Shown here piece by piece: positions 18,547-27,796 of a stretch of 64,000 nucleotides of DNA. A model generated the notes under the pieces. That model saw nothing but the letters and a program-made list of their open reading frames with translations, ran no database searches and was not told where the DNA came from. The position numbers and the translations under genes are program-made. How positions within the stretch are numbered: position 1 is the stretch's first letter; every line of letters begins with the position of its first letter. Source of the stretch: Aquipuribacter sp051216895 (GTDB lineage Bacteria > Actinomycetota > Actinomycetes > Actinomycetales > JBBAYJ01); the NCBI RefSeq assembly GCF_051216895.1, contig NZ_JBPKAO010000002.1:372001-436000 (forward strand), in the 5' to 3' direction.

Positions 18547-20469
18547 GTGGTTGCTGACCCGGCCCCGGACGTCCACGACGAGCTGTTCGACCTGCGGCTG
18601 GAGCGCTGGCTGCCGGACTGCGAGGCGGGCCTGCGGGGCGCCTACCGGCCCGACGAGGTGCCGGCGCTGCTCGAGTCGGTCGTGGCCGTCCTGCGCAGCG
18701 CCCACGCGGGTCGTCGTCCCGCGCTGCGACGGCTGGACCAACGTCGGCTGCTGCGCCCGGACTGGTTCCAGGACCCGCGGATGCTGGGCTACGCCGCCTA
18801 CACCGAGCGCTTCGCCGGCGACCTGCGCGGGGTGCACGACACCCTGGGCTACCTCGACGAGCTGGGGGTCACCTACCTGCACCTGCTGCCCCTGCTCACG
18901 CCCCGCCCGGGCGACAGCGACGGCGGGTACGCCGTGGCCGACTACCGGCAGGTGCGTCCGGACCTGGGCACCAACGAGGACCTGTCCGACCTCGCGGACA
19001 CCCTGCACTCCCGCGACATGAGCCTGTGCGTGGACCTGGTCCTCAACCACGTGGCGCGCGAGCACGAGTGGGCGGTGCGGGCGCGGGCGGGGGAGGAGCG
19101 CTACCGGCGCTTCTTCCGGTTGTTCGGGGACCGCACCGGCCCCGACGCCTACGAGGCCACGCTGCCCGAGGTGTTCCCGGACTTCGCGCCCGGCAGCTTC
19201 ACCTTCGACGACGAGCTCGACGCCTGGGTGTGGACGACCTTCAACTCCTGGCAGTGGGACGTCGACTGGTCCAACCCGGACGTCTTCGTCGCCTACCTCG
19301 AGGTGGTGTGCCACCTGGCCAACCTGGGCGTGGACGTGCTGCGCCTGGACGCCATCGCGTTCCTGTGGAAGCGGTTGGGCACCGCGAGCCAGAACGAGCC
19401 GGAGGTGCACGCCCTCACGCAGGCGCTGCGGGCGGCGCTGCACATCGCGGCCCCGGGGGTCCTGCTGAAGGCCGAGGCGATCGTCGGGCCCCGCGACCTG
19501 GTGCCGTACCTGGGCACGGGACGCCACCACGGCCGGGTGAGCGACCTGGCGTACCACAACAGCCTCATGGTCCAGGTGTGGTCGATGCTCGCCAGCCGCG
19601 ACGTCGGGCTGACTGTCCACGCCTTGCGGCAGTTCGACCCCGTCCCCACGACGACGTCGTGGCTGACGTACGTGCGCTGCCACGACGACATCGGCTGGGC
19701 CGTCGACGACGGTGACGCCGCGGCCGTCGGGCTGGACGGGCACGCCCACCGGGCGTTCCTGTCGGACTTCTACTCCGGCGGGTTCCCGGGCGGGTTCGGG
19801 CGGGGGCTCGTGTTCCAGCACAACGAGGAGACCGGGGACCGGCGCATCTCCGGCACGGCAGCCAGCCTGGCCGGGCTCGACGCGGCCCTGGAGCTGCCCG
19901 AGGGCCCGGCGCGGGTCGCGGCGCTGGACCAGGTCGTCGCCCGGCTGCTGCTGGCCCACGCCGTCGTGATGGGCTTCGGCGGGATCCCGGTGCTCTGGTC
20001 CGGCGACGAGCTCGCCCTGCGCAACGATCCGGACTGGGCCGAGGAGCCCGGTCACGCCGGGGACAACCGGTGGGCGCACCGACCGCGGCTGCCCTGGCGT
20101 CTCAACACCCTGGGCGAGTCGGCCGAGGACCGCCACGACCCCTCGACGGTGACGGGGCGGGTGTTCCAGGGCCTGCGAGAGCTGGCCGCGGCTCGTCGCG
20201 GGATCGCGCAGCTGCACGCCTCCGGCGGCACCGAGGTCCTGGACCCGCCGCACCCCGGCGTCCTGGCGCTGCTGCGGCGCCACCCCGAAGGCCCGATGCT
20301 GGGGCTGTACAACGTCACCGGGACGACGGTGCACGTGACCGGCTGGCTGCTGGGCCTGCACGGGCTGCACGACTGCGTGGACCGCCTCGGCGGGGAGCGG
20401 GTGCTCGTCGACGACGGGGGCAGCGTCGAGCTGGCCCCCTACACGGCCCGCTGGCTCGTGGCCGGCTGA
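18547..20469 (+). CDS. Amylosucrase-like GH13 alpha-amylase family enzyme
   Basis: About 640 residues. Amylosucrases (GH13_4) transfer glucose from sucrose to an alpha-1,4-glucan. Visible motifs match that subfamily: DLVLNHVAREHEWA (region I), VDVLRLDAIAFLWK with nucleophile Asp268, LLKAEAIVGP with acid/base Glu310, and YVRCHDDIGW with Asp380/381. An N-terminal helical domain (ERWLPDCEAGLRGAY) precedes the barrel, as in amylosucrases. Sucrose hydrolase is the main alternative. The 3' end overlaps the convergent SDR gene by 31 bases. With malQ and GH65 in the window, it points to active alpha-glucan metabolism. Confidence 0.9.
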   Translation: MVADPAPDVHDELFDLRLERWLPDCEAGLRGAYRPDEVPALLESVVAVLRSAHAGRRPALRRLDQRRLLRPDWFQDPRMLGYAAYTERFAGDLRGVHDTLGYLDELGVTYLHLLPLLTPRPGDSDGGYAVADYRQVRPDLGTNEDLSDLADTLHSRDMSLCVDLVLNHVAREHEWAVRARAGEERYRRFFRLFGDRTGPDAYEATLPEVFPDFAPGSFTFDDELDAWVWTTFNSWQWDVDWSNPDVFVAYLEVVCHLANLGVDVLRLDAIAFLWKRLGTASQNEPEVHALTQALRAALHIAAPGVLLKAEAIVGPRDLVPYLGTGRHHGRVSDLAYHNSLMVQVWSMLASRDVGLTVHALRQFDPVPTTTSWLTYVRCHDDIGWAVDDGDAAAVGLDGHAHRAFLSDFYSGGFPGGFGRGLVFQHNEETGDRRISGTAASLAGLDAALELPEGPARVAALDQVVARLLLAHAVVMGFGGIPVLWSGDELALRNDPDWAEEPGHAGDNRWAHRPRLPWRLNTLGESAEDRHDPSTVTGRVFQGLRELAAARRGIAQLHASGGTEVLDPPHPGVLALLRRHPEGPMLGLYNVTGTTVHVTGWLLGLHGLHDCVDRLGGERVLVDDGGSVELAPYTARWLVAG

Positions 20470-21959
20470 GCGTCGCCGGCCTGCTCGCGCGCCAGCCGTT
20501 CCGCGGCCAGGGCGACGTTGGCCTGCATCCCGCCGAAGACGAACGCGTGGAACGGCGTCACGGCCGCCCAGTAGGCGTGGCCGGCCAGACCGCGCGGGTG
20601 GAACAGGGCCCGCTGCCGGAACAGGGTGCGACCGACCGGGTCCTGCTCGACCAGCAGCTCCAGCCAGGCCAGGCCCGGGGCCTTCATCTCCGCGCGCAGC
20701 CGCAGCAGCTGCAACGGACGGACGTCCTCCACCCGCCACCAGTCCAGCGCGTCGCCCACCGCGACCCGGCTGGGGTCGCGTCGGCCGCGGGTCAGGCCCG
20801 GGCCGCCGGAGAACCGGTCGAGCCAGCCCCGGACCGACCACGCCAGCGGCCACGAGTACCAGCCGTTCTCGCCGCCGATGCCCTGGATCACCGCCCACAG
20901 GTGCTCCGGCGAGGCCCGGACGGGGGTGGCCCGCTCGTCGACGTACAGCGAGCCGCCCGCCCAGTCGGGGTCGCTGGGGAGCGGGTCGCTGGCGGTGCCG
21001 GGCACGCTGGCCGAGGACCACCGGGTGAGCACGGCCGCCTCCTTCACCCGCTGCAGGGCCAGGCCGACGGCCCGGTCGAAGCCGATCCGGCCCTCCGGGG
21101 GGTCGGGGACGTAACGCTGCACGTCGTGCTCGCTGCAGACCACCTCGTGGACCAGGCTCGCCACCAGCGGGCGCGCCAGGCGGTGCGGGACCGGGGTCAC
21201 GATGCCCACCCAGTGCGCGCTGAGCCGGGGCGTGAGCACGTTGACCGGCATGATCACGCGCCGCGGCAGCCCGGCCACGGCGGCGTAGCGCTGCATCATG
21301 TCCAGGTAGGTCAGCACGTCCGGTCCACCGATGTCGAAGGCCCGGTTGACCTGCGGCGGCAGGGCCGCGACCCCGACGAGGTAGCGCAGCACGTCGCGGA
21401 TGGCGATCGGCTGCACCCGGTTGCGCAGCCAGCGCGGCGTCACCATGACGGGCAGCCGCTCGGTCAGGTAGCGCAGCATCTCGAAGGACGCCGAGCCGGA
21501 GCCGATGATGACGGCGGCGCGCAGCACGGCCGTCGGCACGCCCGAGGCCAGCAGGATCTCGCCCACCTCGCGCCGGGACTCCAGGTGCGGCGTCAGGTCC
21601 TCGTCGTCGGGGTACAGCCCGCCGAGGTAGACGATCCGCCCGACCTCGTTGTCCCGGGCCGCCCGGGCGAACACGCGGGCGGCGGTGCGGTCGGTCCGCT
21701 CGAAACGTCGCCCGGACCCCAGGGAGTGGATGAGGTAGTAGGCGACGTCGACGCCGACCAGGGCCGCGTCGACGGCCTCGGGGTCGAGCACGTCACCGCG
21801 GACCACGTCGACCCGGTCGTGCCAGTCGTGGCCCTTCAGGCGCTCGGGGTGGCGGGTGAGCGTCCGCACCCGGTAGCCGGCGTCCAGCAGCTCCGGGACC
21901 AGGCGACCGCCGATGTAGCCGGTGGCGCCGGTGACGAGGACGAGCGGGGGCGGGGTCAT
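20439..21959 (-). CDS. SDR/NAD(P)-binding protein with DUF2867 domain
   Basis: About 506 residues. The N-terminal Rossmann domain has VTGATGYIGGRLVPELL and, near residue 95, YLIHSLGSG as in atypical SDR proteins. The C-terminal DUF2867 region (about 330-490) contains LWAVIQGIGGENGWYSWPLAW, GLTRGRRDP and FHPRGLAGHAYWAAVTPFH. The substrate is unknown. No signal peptide; a weak -10-like GACACT lies 6 bases before the ATG. Its 3' end overlaps the amylosucrase 3' end in antisense. Confidence 0.9.
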   Translation of the reverse strand: MTPPPLVLVTGATGYIGGRLVPELLDAGYRVRTLTRHPERLKGHDWHDRVDVVRGDVLDPEAVDAALVGVDVAYYLIHSLGSGRRFERTDRTAARVFARAARDNEVGRIVYLGGLYPDDEDLTPHLESRREVGEILLASGVPTAVLRAAVIIGSGSASFEMLRYLTERLPVMVTPRWLRNRVQPIAIRDVLRYLVGVAALPPQVNRAFDIGGPDVLTYLDMMQRYAAVAGLPRRVIMPVNVLTPRLSAHWVGIVTPVPHRLARPLVASLVHEVVCSEHDVQRYVPDPPEGRIGFDRAVGLALQRVKEAAVLTRWSSASVPGTASDPLPSDPDWAGGSLYVDERATPVRASPEHLWAVIQGIGGENGWYSWPLAWSVRGWLDRFSGGPGLTRGRRDPSRVAVGDALDWWRVEDVRPLQLLRLRAEMKAPGLAWLELLVEQDPVGRTLFRQRALFHPRGLAGHAYWAAVTPFHAFVFGGMQANVALAAERLAREQAGDAQPATSQRAV

Positions 21960-22028
21960 GCCCTCAGTGTCCGTTCGGGCCGGTCGGCGCGCACGCGGGG
22001 CTGCTGTCGTCGGTCGGCGGAGCGGGTG

Positions 22029-23228
22029 CTAGCGGCGCTGGTCGCGCGGCGGCTCGTCGGAGGACCCGAACGGTTCGCCCGAACCGGGCTCGGGGGCGTC
22101 CTCGGCGGCGACGTAGGCCTCACCCCGCGTGGACTGCGGGGCGGGCGGGATGTCCGAGCCGCCCTCGGGGCCCTCGTCGTGGGCGCCGGGCCCCTCGGTC
22201 CGCACCCACACCGTGCGCTGCGGGAACGGGATCTCGATGCCCAGGGTGTCGAAGCGGTACTTGATCCGGCGGCGCATCTCACGGGCCACCACCCACTGCT
22301 CCAGCGGCACCGTCTTGATGATCATGCGCACGGTGATGCCGTCCGCGGCCAGGGCCTCGACCCCCCAGACCTCGGGCTCGTCGAGGAACTTGTCGCCCCA
22401 GTCGGGGTCGGAGCGCATGTCGTGACCGAGCTCCTTGAGCGTCTCCATCACCTGCGTCAGGTCCTCGCCGTAGGCCACGTCGATGTCGAGCACGGCCCGG
22501 GACCAGCCCTGGCTCATGTTGCCGACCCGGACGACCTCGCCGTTGCGGACGTGCCACACGGTGCCGTCCACCGCCCGCAGCCGCGTCGTGCGCAGGCCGA
22601 CGGCCTCCACCACCCCGGTGGCCTCGCCCATGTCGATGACGTCGCCCACGCCGTACTGGTCCTCGGCGATCATGAAGATCCCCGACACGAAGTCCTGCAC
22701 CAGGGTCTGCGCGCCGAAGCCCAGGGCGATGCCCACGATGCCGGCCCCGGCGACCAGGCCGGTGATGTTGACGCCCAGGGTGGGCAGGATGACGAACACC
22801 GCGGCGGTCCACACCGCGATCGACACGACGGCCTGCAGGATCGAGCCGATGGCCTTGGCCCGCTGCACCTTGCGGGCGCGGCTGATCGGGTCGGTGGGCT
22901 CGAAGAGGTCGATCCGGCCGCGGCGGGCGGGGTCGTCGGCCTTGATGCGGTCGACGAACCGGCGGATCACCCGGTGCAGGACGTAGCGCAGCACGAACGC
23001 CACCACCACGACGGCCAGGACGAACAGCGGGATGCTGATCAGGCCCGAGACGAACCGGGCCTGCTCGATGTCGCCGATCACGTTGTTGATCAGGCCGCAC
23101 AGGCTCGCGTCCTGGGTGCCGCAGTTCTGCTCGGTCACCACCCGCGCGATGCCGTCCGTAACGGGGGTGCTGGGGGTGTCGCCGGGCTCGGGCTCGACGG
23201 TGGACGTCAGGGGGTTCGTGGCTGCCAT
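22029..23228 (-). CDS. mscS: MscS family small-conductance mechanosensitive channel
   Basis: About 399 residues. Three membrane helices are visible: about residues 60-85 (ISIPLFVLAVVVVAFVL), 125-150 (ILQAVVSIAVWTAAVFVILP) and the pore helix about 155-185 (VAGAGIVGIALGFGAQTLVQDFVSG), the MscS TM3 signature. The beta domain and a charged C-terminus of about 60 residues follow. Opens on osmotic downshock in known members. A TACCCT -10 lies 8 bases before the ATG, so it is probably transcribed separately from the S9 peptidase gene ending 22 bases upstream. Confidence 0.93.
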   Translation of the reverse strand: MAATNPLTSTVEPEPGDTPSTPVTDGIARVVTEQNCGTQDASLCGLINNVIGDIEQARFVSGLISIPLFVLAVVVVAFVLRYVLHRVIRRFVDRIKADDPARRGRIDLFEPTDPISRARKVQRAKAIGSILQAVVSIAVWTAAVFVILPTLGVNITGLVAGAGIVGIALGFGAQTLVQDFVSGIFMIAEDQYGVGDVIDMGEATGVVEAVGLRTTRLRAVDGTVWHVRNGEVVRVGNMSQGWSRAVLDIDVAYGEDLTQVMETLKELGHDMRSDPDWGDKFLDEPEVWGVEALAADGITVRMIIKTVPLEQWVVAREMRRRIKYRFDTLGIEIPFPQRTVWVRTEGPGAHDEGPEGGSDIPPAPQSTRGEAYVAAEDAPEPGSGEPFGSSDEPPRDQRR

Positions 23229-23236
23229 CGCGGGTC

Positions 23237-23242
23237 AGGGTA
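23237..23242 (-). promoter_or_regulatory. -10 element, leaderless layout (mscS)
   Basis: On the minus strand, TACCCT, 8 bases, then ATG 23228. Confidence 0.5.
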
Positions 23243-23250
23243 GCGACGGA

Positions 23251-25446
23251 TCATGAGTGCGACCTGGGTGCGGCGTCCGACCAGACCAGGCCCGTGTGGT
23301 GGGCCAGGAACAGCAGCCCGTCGGTGGACAGCCCCACGGTCCGGCTCAACGAGCGGGCGCCGTGGCCGACGTCGGCCTCCCGGCGCAGCAGGACCGGGCG
23401 GTCCGGCAGCGGGCTGCTGGTGGCGTGCTGCAGGGCGGCCGCCAGCTTGCGGGCGTGCAGCGGGTCGACGCGGCTGTCGCCGTCGAACACCGTGAACAGC
23501 ACCGCGGGGTAGGCCGTGCCCTCGTGGACGTGGTGGTAGGGCGAGTACGACAGCAGCCAGCCCAGCTCGGTCGCGTCCGCGGCGGTCCCGTACTCGTCGT
23601 TCCAGGTGATGCCCAGGCCGTGCTGCTCGTAGCGGACCATGTCCAGCAGCGGCGCGGAGCACAGCACCGCGGCGTAGGCCTGCGGCCGCTGGGTGAGCGC
23701 GGCACCGACCAGCAGCCCGCCGTTGGACCCACCGGACACGGCCAGCTGCGCCGGGGTGGTCCAGCCGTCGGCGACGAGCCGGTCGGCCGCGGCGTGGAGG
23801 TCGTCGAACACGTTCTGCTTGCGGTCCCGGTAGCCGTCCCGGTGCCAGTCCTCGCCCTCCTCGCCGCCGCCGCGCAGGTTGGCGACGACGTGGACGCCGC
23901 CCGCACGGACCCAGGTCAAGGTGGTGGCGGAGTAGCCGGGGTTCAGGCTGATGCCGAACCCGCCGTAGCCGTACAGCACCGTCGGGGCGGGCGCGGCGGG
24001 ACGGCCCTCGAGCAGGGAGTCGGTGCGGGCGACGACCACCATCCGCACGACGGTGCCGTCCGCGCTGGTGTACTCCACCTGCCGGGCGGTGACGTCGGGC
24101 CCGGGCGGCGGCTCGCCGGGCGGCAGCTCCCAGGTGCTCAGCCCCAGGGTGCGCCCGTCCAGGAGCAGCACCCGAGGGGGCAGGGTGTGGTCGGTGTAGG
24201 TGAACCAGGCACGGTCCCGCTCGGTGAGCGGGGGCACCAGCGCCCCGACGGACCCGACCCCGGGCAGGGCGACGTCGCTCAGGTGCCGGCCGTCCAGCAG
24301 CCGGTGGACCGCGACCTCGCCGACGGCGTGGCGGGTCCGCGAGACCAGCAGCAGCGGCTCGGCCAGGTCGTCGTGGTCGAGGACGGCCACGTCGGCCAGG
24401 ACGGCCTCGGGGTCCTCCGGCACCAGGTCGACCCAGTGCTCGGGGGTCGGGGTCGCGGGGTCCGTGACGCACAGGCGACCCCGCGGGGCGTCCAGGTCGG
24501 TGTGCACGTACAGCCGGCCGTCGCGCCCGACCCAGGCCCCGTGCTCGGCGTCCAGGCCGACCGCGACCGCGCGCAGGTCCGGTCGCTGCGGCGAGGACGA
24601 CGCGAGGTCCGCCAGCCAGACGTCGGTGCGCGGCGCGGTCCCGGCCGAGGCGGACACCAGCAGCCAGCGGCCGTCGTGGCTGGTGCCCACGCCGTAGTAG
24701 TTGGTCATGTCCAGGCCGTCGCCGAACACCTCGACGTCCTCGGTGGTGGGGGTCCCCACGACGTGCAGGTACACCCGGCGGTGGTACTGCGTCTCGCCCT
24801 GAGGGAGCAGCTCCGGCGGCAGCCGCCGGACGTAGAAGAACCGGCGGGTGCCGTCGGCGCCGACGGGCAGCCAGGCCACGGGGGAGTAGCGGGCCCGGTC
24901 GACCGGACCGTCGACGTCCTCACCGGTGTCCACGTCCATCACCCGCAGGACGCTCTCCTCCGAGCCGCCCTCGCTGACCTGGTAGGCCAGCAGGTCACCC
25001 TCGCGGGACAGCGACCACGCGTCCAGGGTGGTCGCGCTCGTGGGGTCCAGCTCGGCGGGGTCGACCAGGACGCGCTCGACACCGGTGCCGTCCTCCGCGC
25101 GGGTGCGCAGCAGCAGGACCGCGTGCTCGGCGGTGGGCTCGCGACGCACCAGGACGTGCTGGTCGACCGCGTCCTGCCCGGCCCGGTGGCGACGGCGGAC
25201 CGCCGGGACCCCGACGGACCCGGTCGCCAGCAACGACGTGACGCTCGCGCTGACGTGGGCCCGCCCGGGCCAGCGCGCGGCGTGCTCGGCGAACAGGTCG
25301 TCCTGGGCGGCCGACCACGCCCTGCTCTGCGGCGAGGTCGGGTCCTCCAGCCAGCGGTACGGGTCCGCGACGGACCTGCCGTGCAGCTCGTCGACGACGG
25401 GGCCGCGGGCGGCGGGCGGGTAGGCGTGAGACTGGTTGTCCGGCAC
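23251..25446 (-). CDS. Prolyl oligopeptidase (S9A) family peptidase
   Basis: About 731 residues. The N-terminal recognition segment (VVDELHGRSVADPYRWLED) is typical of S9A enzymes, followed by a beta-propeller domain to about residue 430 and an alpha/beta-hydrolase domain. The catalytic triad is Ser574 in GGSNGG, Asp657 in DGDSRVDP, and His695 in VGHGAR. No signal peptide, so cytoplasmic cleavage of proline-containing peptides is likely. Start GTG 25446 is preferred because it sits 7 bases after TAGGGT; an upstream GTG 25494 would add 16 residues and remove the promoter. Confidence 0.93.
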   Translation of the reverse strand: MPDNQSHAYPPAARGPVVDELHGRSVADPYRWLEDPTSPQSRAWSAAQDDLFAEHAARWPGRAHVSASVTSLLATGSVGVPAVRRRHRAGQDAVDQHVLVRREPTAEHAVLLLRTRAEDGTGVERVLVDPAELDPTSATTLDAWSLSREGDLLAYQVSEGGSEESVLRVMDVDTGEDVDGPVDRARYSPVAWLPVGADGTRRFFYVRRLPPELLPQGETQYHRRVYLHVVGTPTTEDVEVFGDGLDMTNYYGVGTSHDGRWLLVSASAGTAPRTDVWLADLASSSPQRPDLRAVAVGLDAEHGAWVGRDGRLYVHTDLDAPRGRLCVTDPATPTPEHWVDLVPEDPEAVLADVAVLDHDDLAEPLLLVSRTRHAVGEVAVHRLLDGRHLSDVALPGVGSVGALVPPLTERDRAWFTYTDHTLPPRVLLLDGRTLGLSTWELPPGEPPPGPDVTARQVEYTSADGTVVRMVVVARTDSLLEGRPAAPAPTVLYGYGGFGISLNPGYSATTLTWVRAGGVHVVANLRGGGEEGEDWHRDGYRDRKQNVFDDLHAAADRLVADGWTTPAQLAVSGGSNGGLLVGAALTQRPQAYAAVLCSAPLLDMVRYEQHGLGITWNDEYGTAADATELGWLLSYSPYHHVHEGTAYPAVLFTVFDGDSRVDPLHARKLAAALQHATSSPLPDRPVLLRREADVGHGARSLSRTVGLSTDGLLFLAHHTGLVWSDAAPRSHS

Positions 25447-25453
25447 CCGGGCG

Positions 25454-25459
25454 ACCCTA
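25454..25459 (-). promoter_or_regulatory. -10 element, leaderless layout (S9 peptidase)
   Basis: On the minus strand, TAGGGT, 7 bases, then GTG 25446. Confidence 0.55.
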
Positions 25460-25626
25460 AGGGGTGGAACCGGACATCTCGCCGTGCTGTCCACAGGTGT
25501 CCCCCCGGAGGCTCCTGCCGTGCGAGCCGGGGCTGGCCACCTGCCGCGCTTCTGGGAGACTCGTCGGCGGTCGACGACCGACGTCGGCCACCGACGGGCG
25601 TGGCAGCCCAGTTACGGAGCACTCGC

Positions 25627-27786
25627 GTGGACGACGGGGCGACACAGGAGCACGGTCCGGAGGAGGACCTGGTCCGGCTCGCCGAGGCCTACGGGGTCGC
25701 GACCGACTACTGGGACTGGCAGGGCAACCACGTCCAGGTCCCGCGCAGCACCGTGCTCGCGGTGCTGGCGGCGCTGCAGGTCGACGCCGGCACCCCCGAG
25801 GCCCTCGCCACGGCGTTGCGCGACGCGGAGCTGCTCGGCTGGCGCCACCCGGTGCCCGCCACGACGGTCACCCGCAGCGGGCGCGCGGCCACGGTGCTGG
25901 TGCACGTCCCGGACGGCTGGACCGCGCGCGTGGTCGCCGAGCTGGAGGACGGTGGGCAGGTCGACCTCGACCAGGTCGCCCACGAGGTCGGCCCCCGCGA
26001 CGTCGACGGGCAGCAGGTCGGCGAGGCGGCGTTCGCCCTGCCGGAGGACCTGCCGCTGGGCTGGCACCAGCTGCGGCTGGTGGCCGAGGACCTCGCCGGC
26101 GGCGACGCCCGTGAGAGCACCGGGGTCCTGGTGGTGTCGCCCGACCGCCTGGAGCTGCCCGCGGCCCTGTCGGAGCGCCGGCAGTGGGGCTTCATGACCA
26201 TGCTGTTCCAGGTCCGCTCCGAGGACTCCTGGGCCTTCGGGGACCTGGCCGACCTGGCCGAGGTGGCCGGCTGGTCCGCGCGCGAGCACGGCGCGGGGTT
26301 CATCCTGCTCAACCCGCTCCACGCCCCCGACCCGGTCCCCCCGATCGAGGCCTCGCCCTACCTGCCGGCGACCCGACGCTTCGTCAACCCGCTGTACCTG
26401 CGGGTCGAGGACGTCCGGGAGACCGCCTACCTGTCGGCCGCCGACCGCGCCGTGGTGGAGTGGCACGCCGAGGAGCTGCGCGAGCTCAACCGCGACGACG
26501 TCCTCATCGACCGCGACCTGGTGTGGGAGGCCAAGCGGGCCGCGCTGGAGCGCGTGTTCGCCGTCCGCCGCTCCCCAGCGCGGGAGGCGCAGTTCAGCGC
26601 CTTCAAGGAGCGCGAGGGCCAGGGCCTCGTCGACTGGGCGACCTGGTGCGCGCTGCGCGAGTTCTACGGCACGCCGTCCTCGCAGTGGCCCGCCCACGCG
26701 GGCAGCCCCGGCACCGAGGCCGTCGCGCAGCTGCGCGAGGAGCTGTCGCACCGGGTCGAGCTGCACTGCTGGCTGCAGTGGCAGATGGACATCCAGCTCG
26801 CCACCGCGCAGCGCAGCGCCGTCGAGGCGGGGATGGGTCTCGGGATCATCCACGACCTCGCCGTCGGGGTGCACCCCGACGGCGCCGACGCCTGGGCGCT
26901 GCAGGACACCATGGCCCGCGGCGTCAGCGTCGGTGCGCCGCCGGACGCGTTCAACCAGCAGGGCCAGGACTGGTCCCAGCCGCCGTGGCGGCCCGACGCC
27001 CTGGCCGAGGCCGGCTACGCGCCGCTGCGCGACATGCTGCGGGCGGTGCTGCGCCACGGCGGCGGCATCCGCATCGACCACATCATCGGCCTGTTCCGGC
27101 TGTGGTGGATCCCCTCGGGGGCGGGCCCGGCCGACGGGACCTACGTCCGCTTCGACCACGAGGCGATGATCGGGGTGCTGGCCCTGGAGGCGCACCGCGC
27201 CGGGGCCGTCGTCGTCGGCGAGGACCTGGGCAACGTCGAGCCGTGGGTGCGCGACTACCTGCTGGAGCGCGGCGTGCTGGGCACGTCGATCCTCTGGTTC
27301 GAGAAGGACGCCGACGGGGCCCCGCTCAAGCCGCAGCGGTGGCGGGAGCTGTGCCTGGCCACCGTGACCACCCACGACCTGCCGCCGACCGCCGGGTACC
27401 TGGCGGGCGAGCACATCGAGGTCCGCGAGCGGCTCGGTCTGCTGACCCGCGACGTCGACGAGGAGCGCGCGGCCGACACGGCCGACCGTGCCGCCTACCT
27501 GCGGATGCTGACCGACCTGGGCCTGCTGCCGGACCAGCCCCTGGAGCGGCAGACGGTCGAGGCGCTGCACCGGCTGCTGACGTGGACCCCCAGCATCCTG
27601 CTGGGCGTCGCGCTGCCGGACGCCGTCGGCGACCGCCGGGCGATCAACCAGCCGGGCACCTACCTGGAGTACCCCAACTGGCGGCTGCCGATGGCCGACG
27701 GCGTGGGCGTCCCGGTCCTGCTGGAGGACCTGGTGCGCTCGCCGCGCGCGGCCAGCCTGGGCCGGGTGCTGCGCGAGGGCGTCTGA
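25627..27786 (+). CDS. malQ: 4-alpha-glucanotransferase (amylomaltase)
   Basis: GH77 enzyme of about 719 residues moving alpha-1,4-glucan segments between maltodextrins. Actinobacterial MalQ has an N-terminal extension, seen here as residues 1-180 (DYWDWQGNHVQVPRSTVLAVLAAL). In the barrel the catalytic residues are Asp484 in IRIDHIIGLFRLWWIP, Glu532 in VVGEDLGNVEPW and Asp584 in TTHDLPPTAGY. The start GTG 25627 has only a weak GGAG 9 bases upstream. Divergent from the S9 gene with 180 bases between; convergent with pepN, 10 bases between stops. Confidence 0.94.
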   Translation: MDDGATQEHGPEEDLVRLAEAYGVATDYWDWQGNHVQVPRSTVLAVLAALQVDAGTPEALATALRDAELLGWRHPVPATTVTRSGRAATVLVHVPDGWTARVVAELEDGGQVDLDQVAHEVGPRDVDGQQVGEAAFALPEDLPLGWHQLRLVAEDLAGGDARESTGVLVVSPDRLELPAALSERRQWGFMTMLFQVRSEDSWAFGDLADLAEVAGWSAREHGAGFILLNPLHAPDPVPPIEASPYLPATRRFVNPLYLRVEDVRETAYLSAADRAVVEWHAEELRELNRDDVLIDRDLVWEAKRAALERVFAVRRSPAREAQFSAFKEREGQGLVDWATWCALREFYGTPSSQWPAHAGSPGTEAVAQLREELSHRVELHCWLQWQMDIQLATAQRSAVEAGMGLGIIHDLAVGVHPDGADAWALQDTMARGVSVGAPPDAFNQQGQDWSQPPWRPDALAEAGYAPLRDMLRAVLRHGGGIRIDHIIGLFRLWWIPSGAGPADGTYVRFDHEAMIGVLALEAHRAGAVVVGEDLGNVEPWVRDYLLERGVLGTSILWFEKDADGAPLKPQRWRELCLATVTTHDLPPTAGYLAGEHIEVRERLGLLTRDVDEERAADTADRAAYLRMLTDLGLLPDQPLERQTVEALHRLLTWTPSILLGVALPDAVGDRRAINQPGTYLEYPNWRLPMADGVGVPVLLEDLVRSPRAASLGRVLREGV

Positions 27787-27796
27787 GGCTCCTCGC

